From Apostichopus japonicus (taxonomy: Eukaryota > Echinodermata > Holothuroidea > Aspidochirotida > Stichopodidae), in contig NC_092581.1 of assembly GCF_037975245.1 (NCBI RefSeq), positions 14,165,303 through 14,229,302 of the forward strand: a stretch of DNA of 64,000 nucleotides. The letters run 5' to 3'. Below, in pieces: positions 48,801-60,800 of the stretch; within the stretch, counting starts at the first letter, position 1, and the number at the start of each line of letters is the position of its first letter. Below the pieces are notes generated by a model that saw only the letters and a program-made list of their open reading frames with translations, did not search any database and was not told the DNA's origin. The position numbers and the translations under genes were made by a program.

Positions 48801-51800
48801 CTGGAGCTTTAATAATAATATCAAACAGTATTGAAATTAACAAAAAAAAATTACTTGATTTCAATTTAATATACAAACTCAGGATGCTGATTATTTTAAA
48901 TTTAAAATGGCTTGCTGCGGAACTGTTTACAAACGCAGCAATTTTTGAAAAACTTGGGTAAAATCAGTTTGCTATAAATGAATCTTAGAAACTCCAGTAA
49001 TAATTTGAAGTAAGTTTACAGTGCAATATCTGGCTACCTTCTATTTTAATATACTTCAGACAACTGATAAAGCATATGGTAATTTGATAACAGTTAAAAA
49101 ACAACATGTATATATGGTACAAACATATGTAACTGCCATATTTAAAAGGAGAAGGAAAAGGGGGAAATGTAAGGGAGAAGGAAAGGGGGAAGGAAAAGTG
49201 GAAGGAAAGGGGGAAGGAAGGGGGAAGGAAAGGGGACTGGAAAGCGGGCAGGAAAGGGGGAAAGAAAAGGGGCAGGAAAGGGGGAAAGACAGGGGAAGGA
49301 AAGGGGGAAAGGGGAAAGGAAAGGGGCAAGGAAAGGGAGAAGGACAGGGAGAAAGGAGAAGGGGGAAGGAGAAGGGGGAAGGAGTGAGGGAAAGGAGAGC
49401 GGAAAGGAGAGAGAGAAAGGACAAGGAGAAAGGAGAAGGATAAGGGGGAAGAAGAAGGGGAAGGAGAGAAGGAGAGGAGAGGGGAAAGGAGAGGGGAAAA
49501 GGACAGGGGGAAGTGAGAGGAAAGTGAATGTACTATCCTCTGTATGAGGACCCCCCCCCTCACCTACTGGCCCTTGGACGAAATCATAATTCGACGGTGG
49601 GCTACTCCAGTCTCTATCGCACAATACACATTCATATGTTTTTGTGTGTTTGCTTGTTTCTTGTTTTCTTCATTGCCTTTTTCTTATCTAATCCACTCTG
49701 ATATAGTTATGACATTGATCATTACATAAATAATTATGTTGCTAAATATAGCTTATATTCCACCTATGAAAATTTTGCGGTCACCTTAGAAAGTATATGA
49801 TTTGAACACTTCCTGTTCCTCACCTATTACAGTTTTCCTATACATTAACAGCAAAATGTATGGAAAATTAGGCAATTAATCAAACTAGATACAAGTTTAA
49901 TGAAAACATGACAGGCCAGACATTAACAGCTTTTTGTTTCCTTCATAGGTTCAACATGTACACGACTGCTGTTATTGCTATCAGAAATAGGTAAAATATT
50001 TCATAATTAACAACAAATATATCAACTAATTACACCATTGAGTTGTGTTCGTCTATTTACTTCTGAATGTCAGATCACTTAGTACCTGATATTAAATCTG
50101 GAAGGACAATTTCCATCGTTCGTACTAATGGTTAAAACAAATTCTTTCTAATGAAATGTATATAAATATGTATTACCCATTTTTGGATTTATCAAAAAAG
50201 TTGTATCAGGAGCATCCATTTTCATTGCTTCACTTCAAACCCCTTTCTCCCAACCTTCTCCTCCAAACCCTCTGCCCTTCTGACTCCTTCCTTCCTCCCA
50301 TCCCTTCTCCCTCTAATTCCTTCTTCCTTCTCCTCCCCTCCCCACCCACCCACCCTGTATCTATTCTTAATATATCCGTCCCTTAGCACTTTCCCTGTAA
50401 CCCTCATCCTTGCCCAATATGATCCTCACTCTTCTTCCTCTTTCCATTTTTACATTTGTCCAAACCAGTAGCCTGTTCATACTATTTGTGGCGGAAATTT
50501 AGAACGCCAAATTACACAACACAGATGGAAATGTATTTCACTCGGCTCCAGCATGAAGTTTACTCTGTTGTTGACACACACTTGTAATGAAAAGGGCTTT
50601 TGGCAATGAGAAAATAAAAACAACCAAAAGAGCTCAAGGCAAAATAAATATAGTCATTTAAATATTAACAGAGATATTCAATCAAAATATGAAAGCAAAA
50701 CTGACAATAACTCTTTTTATTTTTACATAAATAATGGATCACTTAAATAGCTTCTATTACAAAATCTGGTCATTGTACTTTACATAGAAGAAAACAAAGT
50801 CTAAAGATATCTACAATCCCAGGAAGTACAAGCATTTTGGCAAAACAGACAGACATCTCAAATTTGGTACAAATGGCTTCTGCTGCTTATCCCGCTAAAA
50901 TAGATCAATAGATCGAATTAGGCACAGTGTCAAAACCAAAAAGCTGCAGTAGCTGCAAACTACCCTACAGCAAGGCTGAATCAATATCAAACACAATAGA
51001 GACTACCTCAGCAGACCAGTAGTGACTATTGTGTGGCACTGCACAGGTGATCAATAGATAGAATAAGGCACAGTGTCAAAACAAAAAGCTGCAGCAGCTG
51101 CAAACTACCCTGCAGCAAGGCTGAATCAAAATCAAACACAATAGAGACTACCTCAGCAGACCAGTAGTGACTATCGTGTGGCACTGCACAGGTGATCAAT
51201 AGATAGAATAAGGCACAGTGTCAAAACAAAAAGCTGCAGCAGCTGCAAACTACCCTGCAGCAAGGCTGAATCAAAATCAAACACAATAGAGACTACCTCA
51301 GCAGACCAGTAGTGAATATTGTGTGGCACTGCACAGGTGATCAATAGATCAAATTAGGCACAGTGTCAAAACAAAAAGCTGCAGCAAGGCTGTAAACTAC
51401 CCTGCAGAAAGGCTGAATCAATATCAAACACAATAGAGACTACCTTATCAGACCACAGTGACTATTGTGTGAAACTGCACAGTACAGCACAACAGTACAA
51501 TCATATCCTATGCAGCCTGGCTGCAGCCCCCTCACATCCTATATTTTGACACAGTGCCTAAGGTGTTTGTATAGCCCACCTTTTGGCATGTGCGCTGCTT
51601 TAATACTTTTTTGGACCAAACAGCAAAACAAAGTTTTTTAGTTTTTTTAAAGTGGGCGATACAAGTGTAATTCGCTGTGATCATGTCCTTGACATTTCAA
51701 ACTACATTAAAGTTCCACAGAGCTTACTATAAATAGTCTCTCGCACTCGAGAAGTCGAGAGGAGAAGTCAAGAGGACAATATTCGCAGAGCACGATGGAT

Positions 51801-54800
51801 ATGATGCGACTCTGATGCAATGAACCAGCTCCCCATCTCGCTGTCGTCTACGGCAACTAAATCATATTAAACCGAGGAGGATGTTACTGTTCAGCTCTTC
51901 AGGAAGTTGGACTTAAAGGAGCACTAATATTACTTGGTCAAACTTTGTCTACAATATTCTTAAACCATTTGATGCAGTTCCTGCAAAAGACATTCTTTAA
52001 TTCTATTTACTTTGGGGGGGGGGGGGTGGTGGTTCTTTGTAATAATGTACAGTTCCAAAAAAAATGAAGGTTCTTTTTTCCTCTGCAAGTCAAGTTTTTA
52101 TCTTGGGGTTTAATGCATATGTATTTCCTGTAACTTTTTGTTTAACTTTCAGTATTTTTCCTTTTTTGATCCCTTTGCAATAATTTAAATTACTACGAAG
52201 GTTTCATGAAGGTAATTAGTTTACATAGTCAAAGCTTCCTTCCCAAATAATGGAGAATAAGGATTAAATCTAAAGTGCCACATCTTACTTAATTCTTGCA
52301 CAAAAGTCACAACAAATTATGTTAAATAAATTCTGAATAACCAAATTCTTCAAGTCATAATGGAGAGACCAAAATTACCCATTAGTTTGAATTAATAAAT
52401 GCTTTTAGAAATACTGGGTAGTTCTTTAATAAATTTGAAACAAATATGTGAATCATAATACAGTAACAGCATTAATACCTAATTGTTATTATATGATTTT
52501 TACCACAGATCCAGAGGCGACAGATGTTCAGTGACCACCGATGATAAAACATATTTTACAGTAATTTTTTTTGGCTTTCTTTCTATTTCTGTTATGTACA
52601 GTATTTGACAATTTGATCTGACTTTACTGCCAATACTAATTCCCCTGGGGGGGGGGAGGATACTGGTCACATGCTTAAAGAAAAGAATGCTGTTGACATA
52701 GCAGGTGGTAATCAATGGCAAAATAATATTCTCTCCCAGAAGAAGGATATTGGATTGGAATTATTCAGAGGTAAAAATAACACTGACGACTTTGTAACCA
52801 CCTCCAGCAGCTGCTTCCATTACTACAACATAACATCTCACACCGCTGTGGAGAGGCAATTCAACACAAACTCTATCATTACTTTGTAAATATTAATACA
52901 TTTATGTCGTAACAGATATTAAAATACAATTGAAAGAGCCTTGTTTTTTCCTTTTCCCCAAAACAAACTTTCACACATAGTGCATGGCTAGGCTACGGTA
53001 GCAGATATTCCTCGCCTAGCTAACTTGACACATACGAATCGGAGCAGAAGTTTTTATTGTCATTGATTTGATGAGGTGAGTTACTAGCAATGTACCTAGC
53101 TTACTTGACACATAGGAATCTGGCCACAAGATTTTATAGTCATTATGTGGTGTGGTTAAGTAATAGCTGATTACCTAGCTTTAATACTTAATACATACAA
53201 ATTTGATCACTATTTGTGTTTTGTTTGAATTGGTAAAGCTAATTAACTAGCTTACTGAACACATATGGATCTGGGCAGAAGTTTCCCTGTCTTTACTTGG
53301 TGAGGCTAATTAATAGGTAATTGCACCTGCTTTGACGAGGGAAATACTTCACAACATTCCGATACAACAATTAAAATAGTAAAGGGACTGCCTCTGATGA
53401 ACGAAAGGAATGAATGAAATAAAATAACGTCTCATTTTATTCATGTCAGATGACCAGCTGATATTAAGATTATCCATACAGGAAAATATTCTTGTTTATT
53501 GAGATATATATATATTGTAGGATGTCAATAAATAAGAGAAAGCTACATTCAGTGAATGTAACATTTCATTAATAAATTTCAAAGATCATCAGTTTTGCAC
53601 CAAAAAATATTTATGCTAAAAGGTTCAAAAAATGGTCACCTCTCTGCAGAATGTAGTACCCCATTTAATTGCCAGATTGAAGACCATTTCTGTTCAAGTC
53701 AGACATTTTACTGCTCTAACTTAATCACTCTCTTTAAACGTCTTAGAATAGTTCCCAGGGTCAAAACCATTGATCATTTCTAGAGTTCTATAATTTGGAG
53801 GCAATTCTATATAGAAGCCTTTTCATTTTATAATTCAATGTTCCAATTAAGTTGTGTGTCCATCTGCCTGTTTTACTTGTGTTAATATCTCTCTGCTTTC
53901 TGCTGGAGGCTGGGGTTAAAACGGTAGAATCTTTATCGTTTTTAAACTAATCCTTGAGCAACTTTATTTTGAAGTAGATCTGCAGTTTGTTGATTGTTTT
54001 GGGTTCTCTCTCTTTGGCATTTCATTTACTTTGTGAGTGAAACAATGCGACTGAATCAATCTGGTGCATGTGAACCTAGCCTGTCGAGCATCACACAAAG
54101 TTATACTTCATTTCTCTATGCATCATCTCCCCCCCCCCTCCCCTCCCAAAGGCAAATTTGAACTCCTATTGTTCAGTTTTAACTGGATATTTAAGCACTC
54201 TCTCTTCAAGGAAATTCTGACTAAAAGAAAAAAATGCCCAAATGATAGCATATTCTATTCTAATTTTGAACATACTGTGTTAACTTAAAATCAAATTTAA
54301 AAAAAAAAAAAATTGAGCAGAGGCATCCAAAAGTTATAATATTTACTTCAAATATTTAAGACATTTGATGCAAGGTTACCCCCTACTGTACGTACGTCTA
54401 ACCTTGGCTGTGCTACTTTAACGAGAGAAAACTTCATTCATGTCAGAAAGAGTCTGTTAAATTTTTCGACGCACGAATGGTAACTGCTTTCAAGCGAAAT
54501 GGGGAACTTGAATTATGCTGTCTGCCCTTTCATATTGATTACCTTCGGGGAGACAAAAATTGTCGGAAATCAAATTAAAAACCTTTCTGGAGTATCTAAT
54601 CGACACACTTTTTGCAGTGCGCTCCTCTGCAGGCAATCACACAGCCTTTTTCTATTGTAATACTTTCCTTTTTGCTTCAGGATATCTATATATATATATA
54701 GATATATTTTTTCTTTTCCTGACTTTGAACGATGTTTCAATGCCAGTTATATTAGCCTCTAAACTTAAATATCACATTATCTTCCTATTCAGAGGACGCA

Positions 54801-57800
54801 TCTTGACTTGTAAGTTTGGAAAAGAAAGAAAAAATATTCACAATGCAAGTTATTTTCAGCCGGAACTGTCGTCACATTTCCCGCTTTTTCAAAGATGATA
54901 CTAATCTTTCAAGCAGGCTTTCAAAAGACCTCACAATGGTGTTTTTATAAATGGAGAAACAAAATTGGTGACAAGTTTGCCAAGTGAGGTCACAGAGTGA
55001 CCTAGCACTTCTTCTCTTTTCCTGTGGCATGTTGTCATAGAAGCAGGAATCTGCAGACCTGGTCGGGAAATATTCTCAGATTTCGCCCTGCATAGCTTAA
55101 TCGATAACTTATAAATGATTCCTCCTAACTTTTATCTTGCAGAGTCATGCACGTTCACACAGTAGACGGAAGGAGGGGCGCTCTGCAGTGAACTCTGTCT
55201 TATTTGGAGAGACCTTCGGCACGCCAAATGGTTCAAATGTCACAATGTTCTGAAGTTTATCAAATTTGTAGTGTTGATATTTCCCATGGAAATCAAGTAC
55301 ATGTCAATTTCGACAGTGGCCACATTTGTTTACATCAGCTGCATATCAGCTTAGAAAAATCTTTCAGAGCACCCTCCTATCTGGTGAGCTCTCTGGAGTC
55401 CAATACTAACACTCTGTACCATCTCTTCTAGGTCAGTTACATGTGGATCTTGCTATTGAGCCCACTTTTGACCCACCAGTGAATTTACTGAGAGTCTTAC
55501 CATGTCCTCATATCAGGTGGTTCCTGATTTCCAGCCCACTAATCTTGACCCACCAATGATTCTCAAGAGTCCTGCATGCTATCATAGCTTGTGGTTTTCT
55601 CTGTATTTTAGCCCAATCTGCTTGCCCTACAATGATTAACTATTGAGTCCTTTATATTCTCAAAGCAGGTGGATCTTGTCTTTCAGCTTATTACTCTTGA
55701 CCAGCCATTGACTTGTTCCTGTTAATAACACTCCCCCTAACCCTCCCCTCGTTTGAAGGACTATTTGAGACCATACCTCTGGCGTGTGGTTGTTATTCGT
55801 CATGGACGGTGACACATCTTCCGACTGGGTGGGTGACTCCATGGTGTAACCGCCCTCCATGTCCACCTCAAGGTTAACGCCACATCCATATACCAAACAT
55901 GGAAGTGCACAAAAATGGCTGACAATTACTACTGCTTGCACCAGCTCCGATAAAGACCAGCTATTTGGAGGCTGTAATAATGGCTACAAAAAACAAAAAC
56001 AAAACAGAAAAATATTATTAAGAAAAGAAAAATCAGAGTGAAGATCCCCGGAGTGGTTACTTGCCTTGACAGTTATATGCAGAACAAGCTCTCAAATAGG
56101 CAGGTTTATTATGTCTTTCACAATGAGAAGGAAGCTCATTGACCGGAGGAGCCGGTCATAGAGGGTGCACAGTAAAAAAGGATACCAGTACATTCTAGGC
56201 ATGGTAGAAGGAGGTGCTAAGGTTGTGGGGAGACAGGTAAGCAAAGTACGTAGTAAATATATGTCTTGCAGAATGTTATATCAGGGAGCTGCTACTTCCT
56301 TTACCTTTTAACCATTTAACCATTTCTTGAGATATCATGTTTACAATGATTTCAGGTTTTCATCTTTGTTGACTTCATGTGACATTTGACCTACATAAAA
56401 ATATGTAGACATTTTGCCTATTATAAAAGTAATCTTCCATATACATGTATATAAACCTTCACCAATTTTGGTCTTTGAGAGATACATATAGTTTTCACAT
56501 TTTGGCAACTGCTGACCTTATATAACCTTTGACCTCCACCAAAACCATGGGGACCTTGTACTCATTATAGGGAGTTATGAGATCTCATGAAGTTTCCTAT
56601 CTTGAGATATTGTGCTAACCAGGCTTTCAGAGTTTGACCTCTGATGACCATTAATGACCTTTGACCTACACTAAATTGTGTAAACTCTTAACAGCAAATA
56701 AGGCGATCATACCATGCATATATGAGCTCCTTTGTTGTTCAGGATCTGGAGATAAGCATTTTTGAGATTTTCACATATTGCCCTCTGCTGACCCCAAATG
56801 ACCTTTGGTCTTCACCCAAACAATAGAATACTTTTACTAAATAAAGAGAAGCCACATCCAATAACGATTCCCATCTATAGATATCGTGTTAACCAGGATT
56901 TCAAGTTTTGAACATTTGTGACCTTAAATGAACTCTGACCTACACCCAAATTGTGTAAAAACTTTAAACAACATAAAGCGATTCTAACAAGAACATATGA
57001 GCTCCTTCGATGTTCAGGTTCTGGAGATGTTCATTTTTTGTCCTCTGTTGACCCCACATGACCTTTGACCTTCTAAGGTTCTTGTATTAATTATAGGGAA
57101 GCCACATGCCACATATGAGAACTGCAGATGTTGATGTTCATTTTTTTGTCATCTGGTGACCCCACATGACCTTTGACCTTCTAAGGTTCTTGTATTAATT
57201 ATAGGGAAGCCACATGCCACATATGAGAACTGCAGATGTTGATGTTCATTTTTTTGTCATCTGGTGACCCCACATGACCTTTGACCTTCTAAGGTTCTTG
57301 TATTAATTATAGGGAAGCCACATGCCACATATGAGAACTGCAGATGTTGATGTTCATTTTTTTGTCATCTGGCGACCCCACATGACCTTTGACCTTCTAA
57401 GGTTCTTGTATTAATTATAGGGAAGCCACATGCCACATATGAGAACTGCACAGATGTTACCATTCTTGAGATACCGTGTCTACAAGCTTGGACATACACG
57501 GACGCACGCACACAAGCCAACTTGACTGCATAGGTTACTTGCCAGCCTATCGCAAGTAACCAAACCTAAAACTCATTTAATGCTTAAATTGTCTACCATT
57601 AGAGTGAGAAAAGCTGGAGAATGATCAATGCGAAAGTGTACAAACACACCGATAAATCATTAATTTCTGATCTTGGATTAATACCAGGCCTTGACGATAA
57701 CGGTCGCCAACTCGCCATTGGCAAGTAGAATTTAAGCAAAGAACATGAGAAATAAATAATATTTTCCAGAGTGTATTACATAGGACTATGAATCTTTAGT

Positions 57801-60800
57801 TTATAGAAAGTATTGATGTTTGTAGTTATATACTATACTGCAAGCATGGAGATTTAAACATAGCGATAATATTGGCGAGTGAATTTTGCATTTTGGCAGT
57901 AGACTAGTCACGGTTGCCAAATGGCACTTACTACTTTGTACAATACAATAGTACTTTTGAATATACTTGTCAAGGTCTGATTCATTCTCAAATTTCTTCA
58001 ACCTTTTATTCCTTTCCTTATCATATGTTGAACTAAAATATTAGTGCTCAAAATTTAACATTCCCAACAGCTTTGATAAGATTGATCCGGTGGGGGGGGG
58101 GGGGAGGAATTGAGGAATAAATGGTAAAATGTTACCTCTATCATATTCATATCCACATGCCATGGTTGATGAGCCGCACACTTAATTAGCTCGTATAAAT
58201 TCTGCAATTTCGTTGGAATATTGTCAATGCTCTCAAGCCATGCAGGATCACCACCCTGGTTACGGAATTCATTTTCCTGCAGCTTGACAAGGTAGGTGCA
58301 TCGATGCCTTGCTGCAGCCTGCCAATGGAAAGGGAAAAAAATAAACAAACACTGCGATGAAAGCCAATCCTTGCTTGACATTTCGGGCGATGAGAAAAGT
58401 AAAAGCTCTTATTCAAAAGCGAGAGTCTTTCGGAGGATATTGGTTTACCCAAGACAATACTTCATTCGTGGCTACAAATGTAAGTAAAGTGATACTTGAT
58501 TGCCTATCAAGATATTTCACTGCATAAATTTCAGATTAAAATACAGAGGTTTTAGTAGAGACCCTTGTATGGTAATATTTTTGATCTATAATGAACAATT
58601 TTTCTACAAAAACTGGGTGTCCTCAAAATCCAGAATAAGTTTGAATTGCAAGTAGTACTGTCAATAAGGATAAGGATACACTTGTTCTCATAGGATAAAC
58701 AGAGGAAAAAGTTTAAAGAGGAAGGTACTGTAGGGGTACAGGACAGGTACAAGTAGAGGCGGTACAGGAGAGATATAAGTCAAGTGATGACAGGGTAACA
58801 CTTAAAATAACAAGAAAACATTTTTTGGTATGTACGTGTTTGGTTGGCAAATTCAAGAAATTTTACCCCAGAATATTTAATAATCCTAAGATTATGAATG
58901 AACACTCTAAGGAATCTAATGAGATTATGAAGTCACCAGCAACTATGTTAGCAATCACGTTCATAATTCTAAGGCAGCGTATTAAATTAATTCAGTGCTT
59001 TCTATTACTACTATTCTTAAAATATTCAGCAGAAAACAAAAATATTCAAATATTCAAATGCTTGATATTTTTTTCATTGTTTAAAATAAAACTTTTTGCT
59101 TAATGAGCTGCAGTTTTATGATAATAACAAACAGTACCACATAAATATTGTTAATCTATTAAAAGTTAAGCAAAAAGTTGTTCTTAGTTGAATTATTTCC
59201 CCCTCCTCTCCCCTATCCACTCCCCCTACCCTCCTCCCTCCATGTTCTAGACAAACCATCCTGCCAAAACCAATGAGTATTCACAATCATACATCAATAC
59301 CTTCCACCTGATGATATAGACTGGCCTTTATGCAAGGCTAAGTGAGGCTCTCTATAATTTCATTTGCATTGATTTGAATGTGAAACGGTTCGTTTTCAAA
59401 CCTTGGTATTCCGAATGCCGCAATGTTGTTAACGATTCTAAACCGGGTTCCACCCGATGGATATGCATATACTGTATGTTAAGTGTGTGGGTCATCATAC
59501 AGGTATGTACATATTTTATTTACAATATGAACATTTTGTCTTACCATTGGGGGCAACATTATTCAATTACAGCTCAACAATAATTTTTTTTTAAACCTTG
59601 GTATTTGGAATGCCGCAATGTTGTAAACGATGGATACCGGGTTCCACCCGATGGATATGCATTATGTTGAGTATGGGGGTCATCAGACAGGTATTTATTT
59701 ACAATATGAACATTTTGTCTTACCATCAGGGGCAACATTATTCAATTACAGATGAATAATAGTATTTTAAAGAGAAAGTTGAAACAAGAGGGAGGGATGA
59801 AACAAGAGGAAAGAAATGGGAGAGGGGAGGAGGGGGAAAGAGTAAGGGAGGGGAGAAAGAGTAATGAAACATGGCAACATGGGGTAGAGTAAGGGAGGGG
59901 AGAAAGAGTAATGAAACATGGCAACATATTATAGAAGCAAAAGAGCCCTGTTTAGTAATTTAAAATGATTAAAATAATGTCGATTTTTGGGGGTAAAACA
60001 TCATACATGACAACATAAATCCAAGGGGAATTTCCTGTGGCCTAAGATTATAAACAACACCCCACTGCCACATACTCCACAGAGATTCACATACTAGTAT
60101 ACAATACTATTGTAATATAATATTAAAACACTTAATATTATAAATGTTATCATAATATATCATTGTATACCATGTAATACTATATAGGCTATGAAACAAT
60201 ATTATTGTGTATGTTTGATATAATATTATTATGATACAATATTATTGTATAATACTATGTGCAATGGGTACTACTTTATGCAACAATATTATTGTGGATG
60301 TTTGATATAATATTACTATGATACAATATTATTGTATAATACTATGTGCAATGGGTACTACTTTATGCAACAATATTATTGTGTATGTTTGATATAATAT
60401 TATTATGATACAATATTATTGTATAATATTATGTGCAATGGGTACTACTTTATGCAACAATATTATTGTGGATGTTTGATATAATTTATTATGATACAAT
60501 ATTATTGTATAATATTATGTGCAATGGGTACTACTTTATGCAACAATATTATTGTGGATGTTTTATATAATATTATTATGATACAATATTATTGTATAAT
60601 ACTATGTGCAATGGGTACTACTTTATGCAACAATATTATTGTGGATGTTTTATATAATATTATTATGATACAATATTATTGTACGATACTATGTCAATCG
60701 GTGTCCTCCATCCCCCCCCCCATCCCTCCCATCCCTGTATTCATTCCACTCCCAATTTGATAGGAATATTATACACATTTCTATAAAGTGTGTTAAAAAA

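Larger units (their letters stand above)
46583..50920. other. Sestrin intron sequence between repeats
   Basis: Apart from the miniature element and polypurine tract, AT-rich sequence with a TGTGTGTG/GGGGG stretch near 47600-47630 and a C/T-rich segment at 50230-50360. No exon found on either strand. Confidence 0.45.

Noticed and set aside
48985-49624. Open frames up to 192 codons rich in Pro/Ser/Phe or Lys/Gly/Glu
   Set aside because: Produced by the polypurine/polypyrimidine composition; all frames are open for the same reason.
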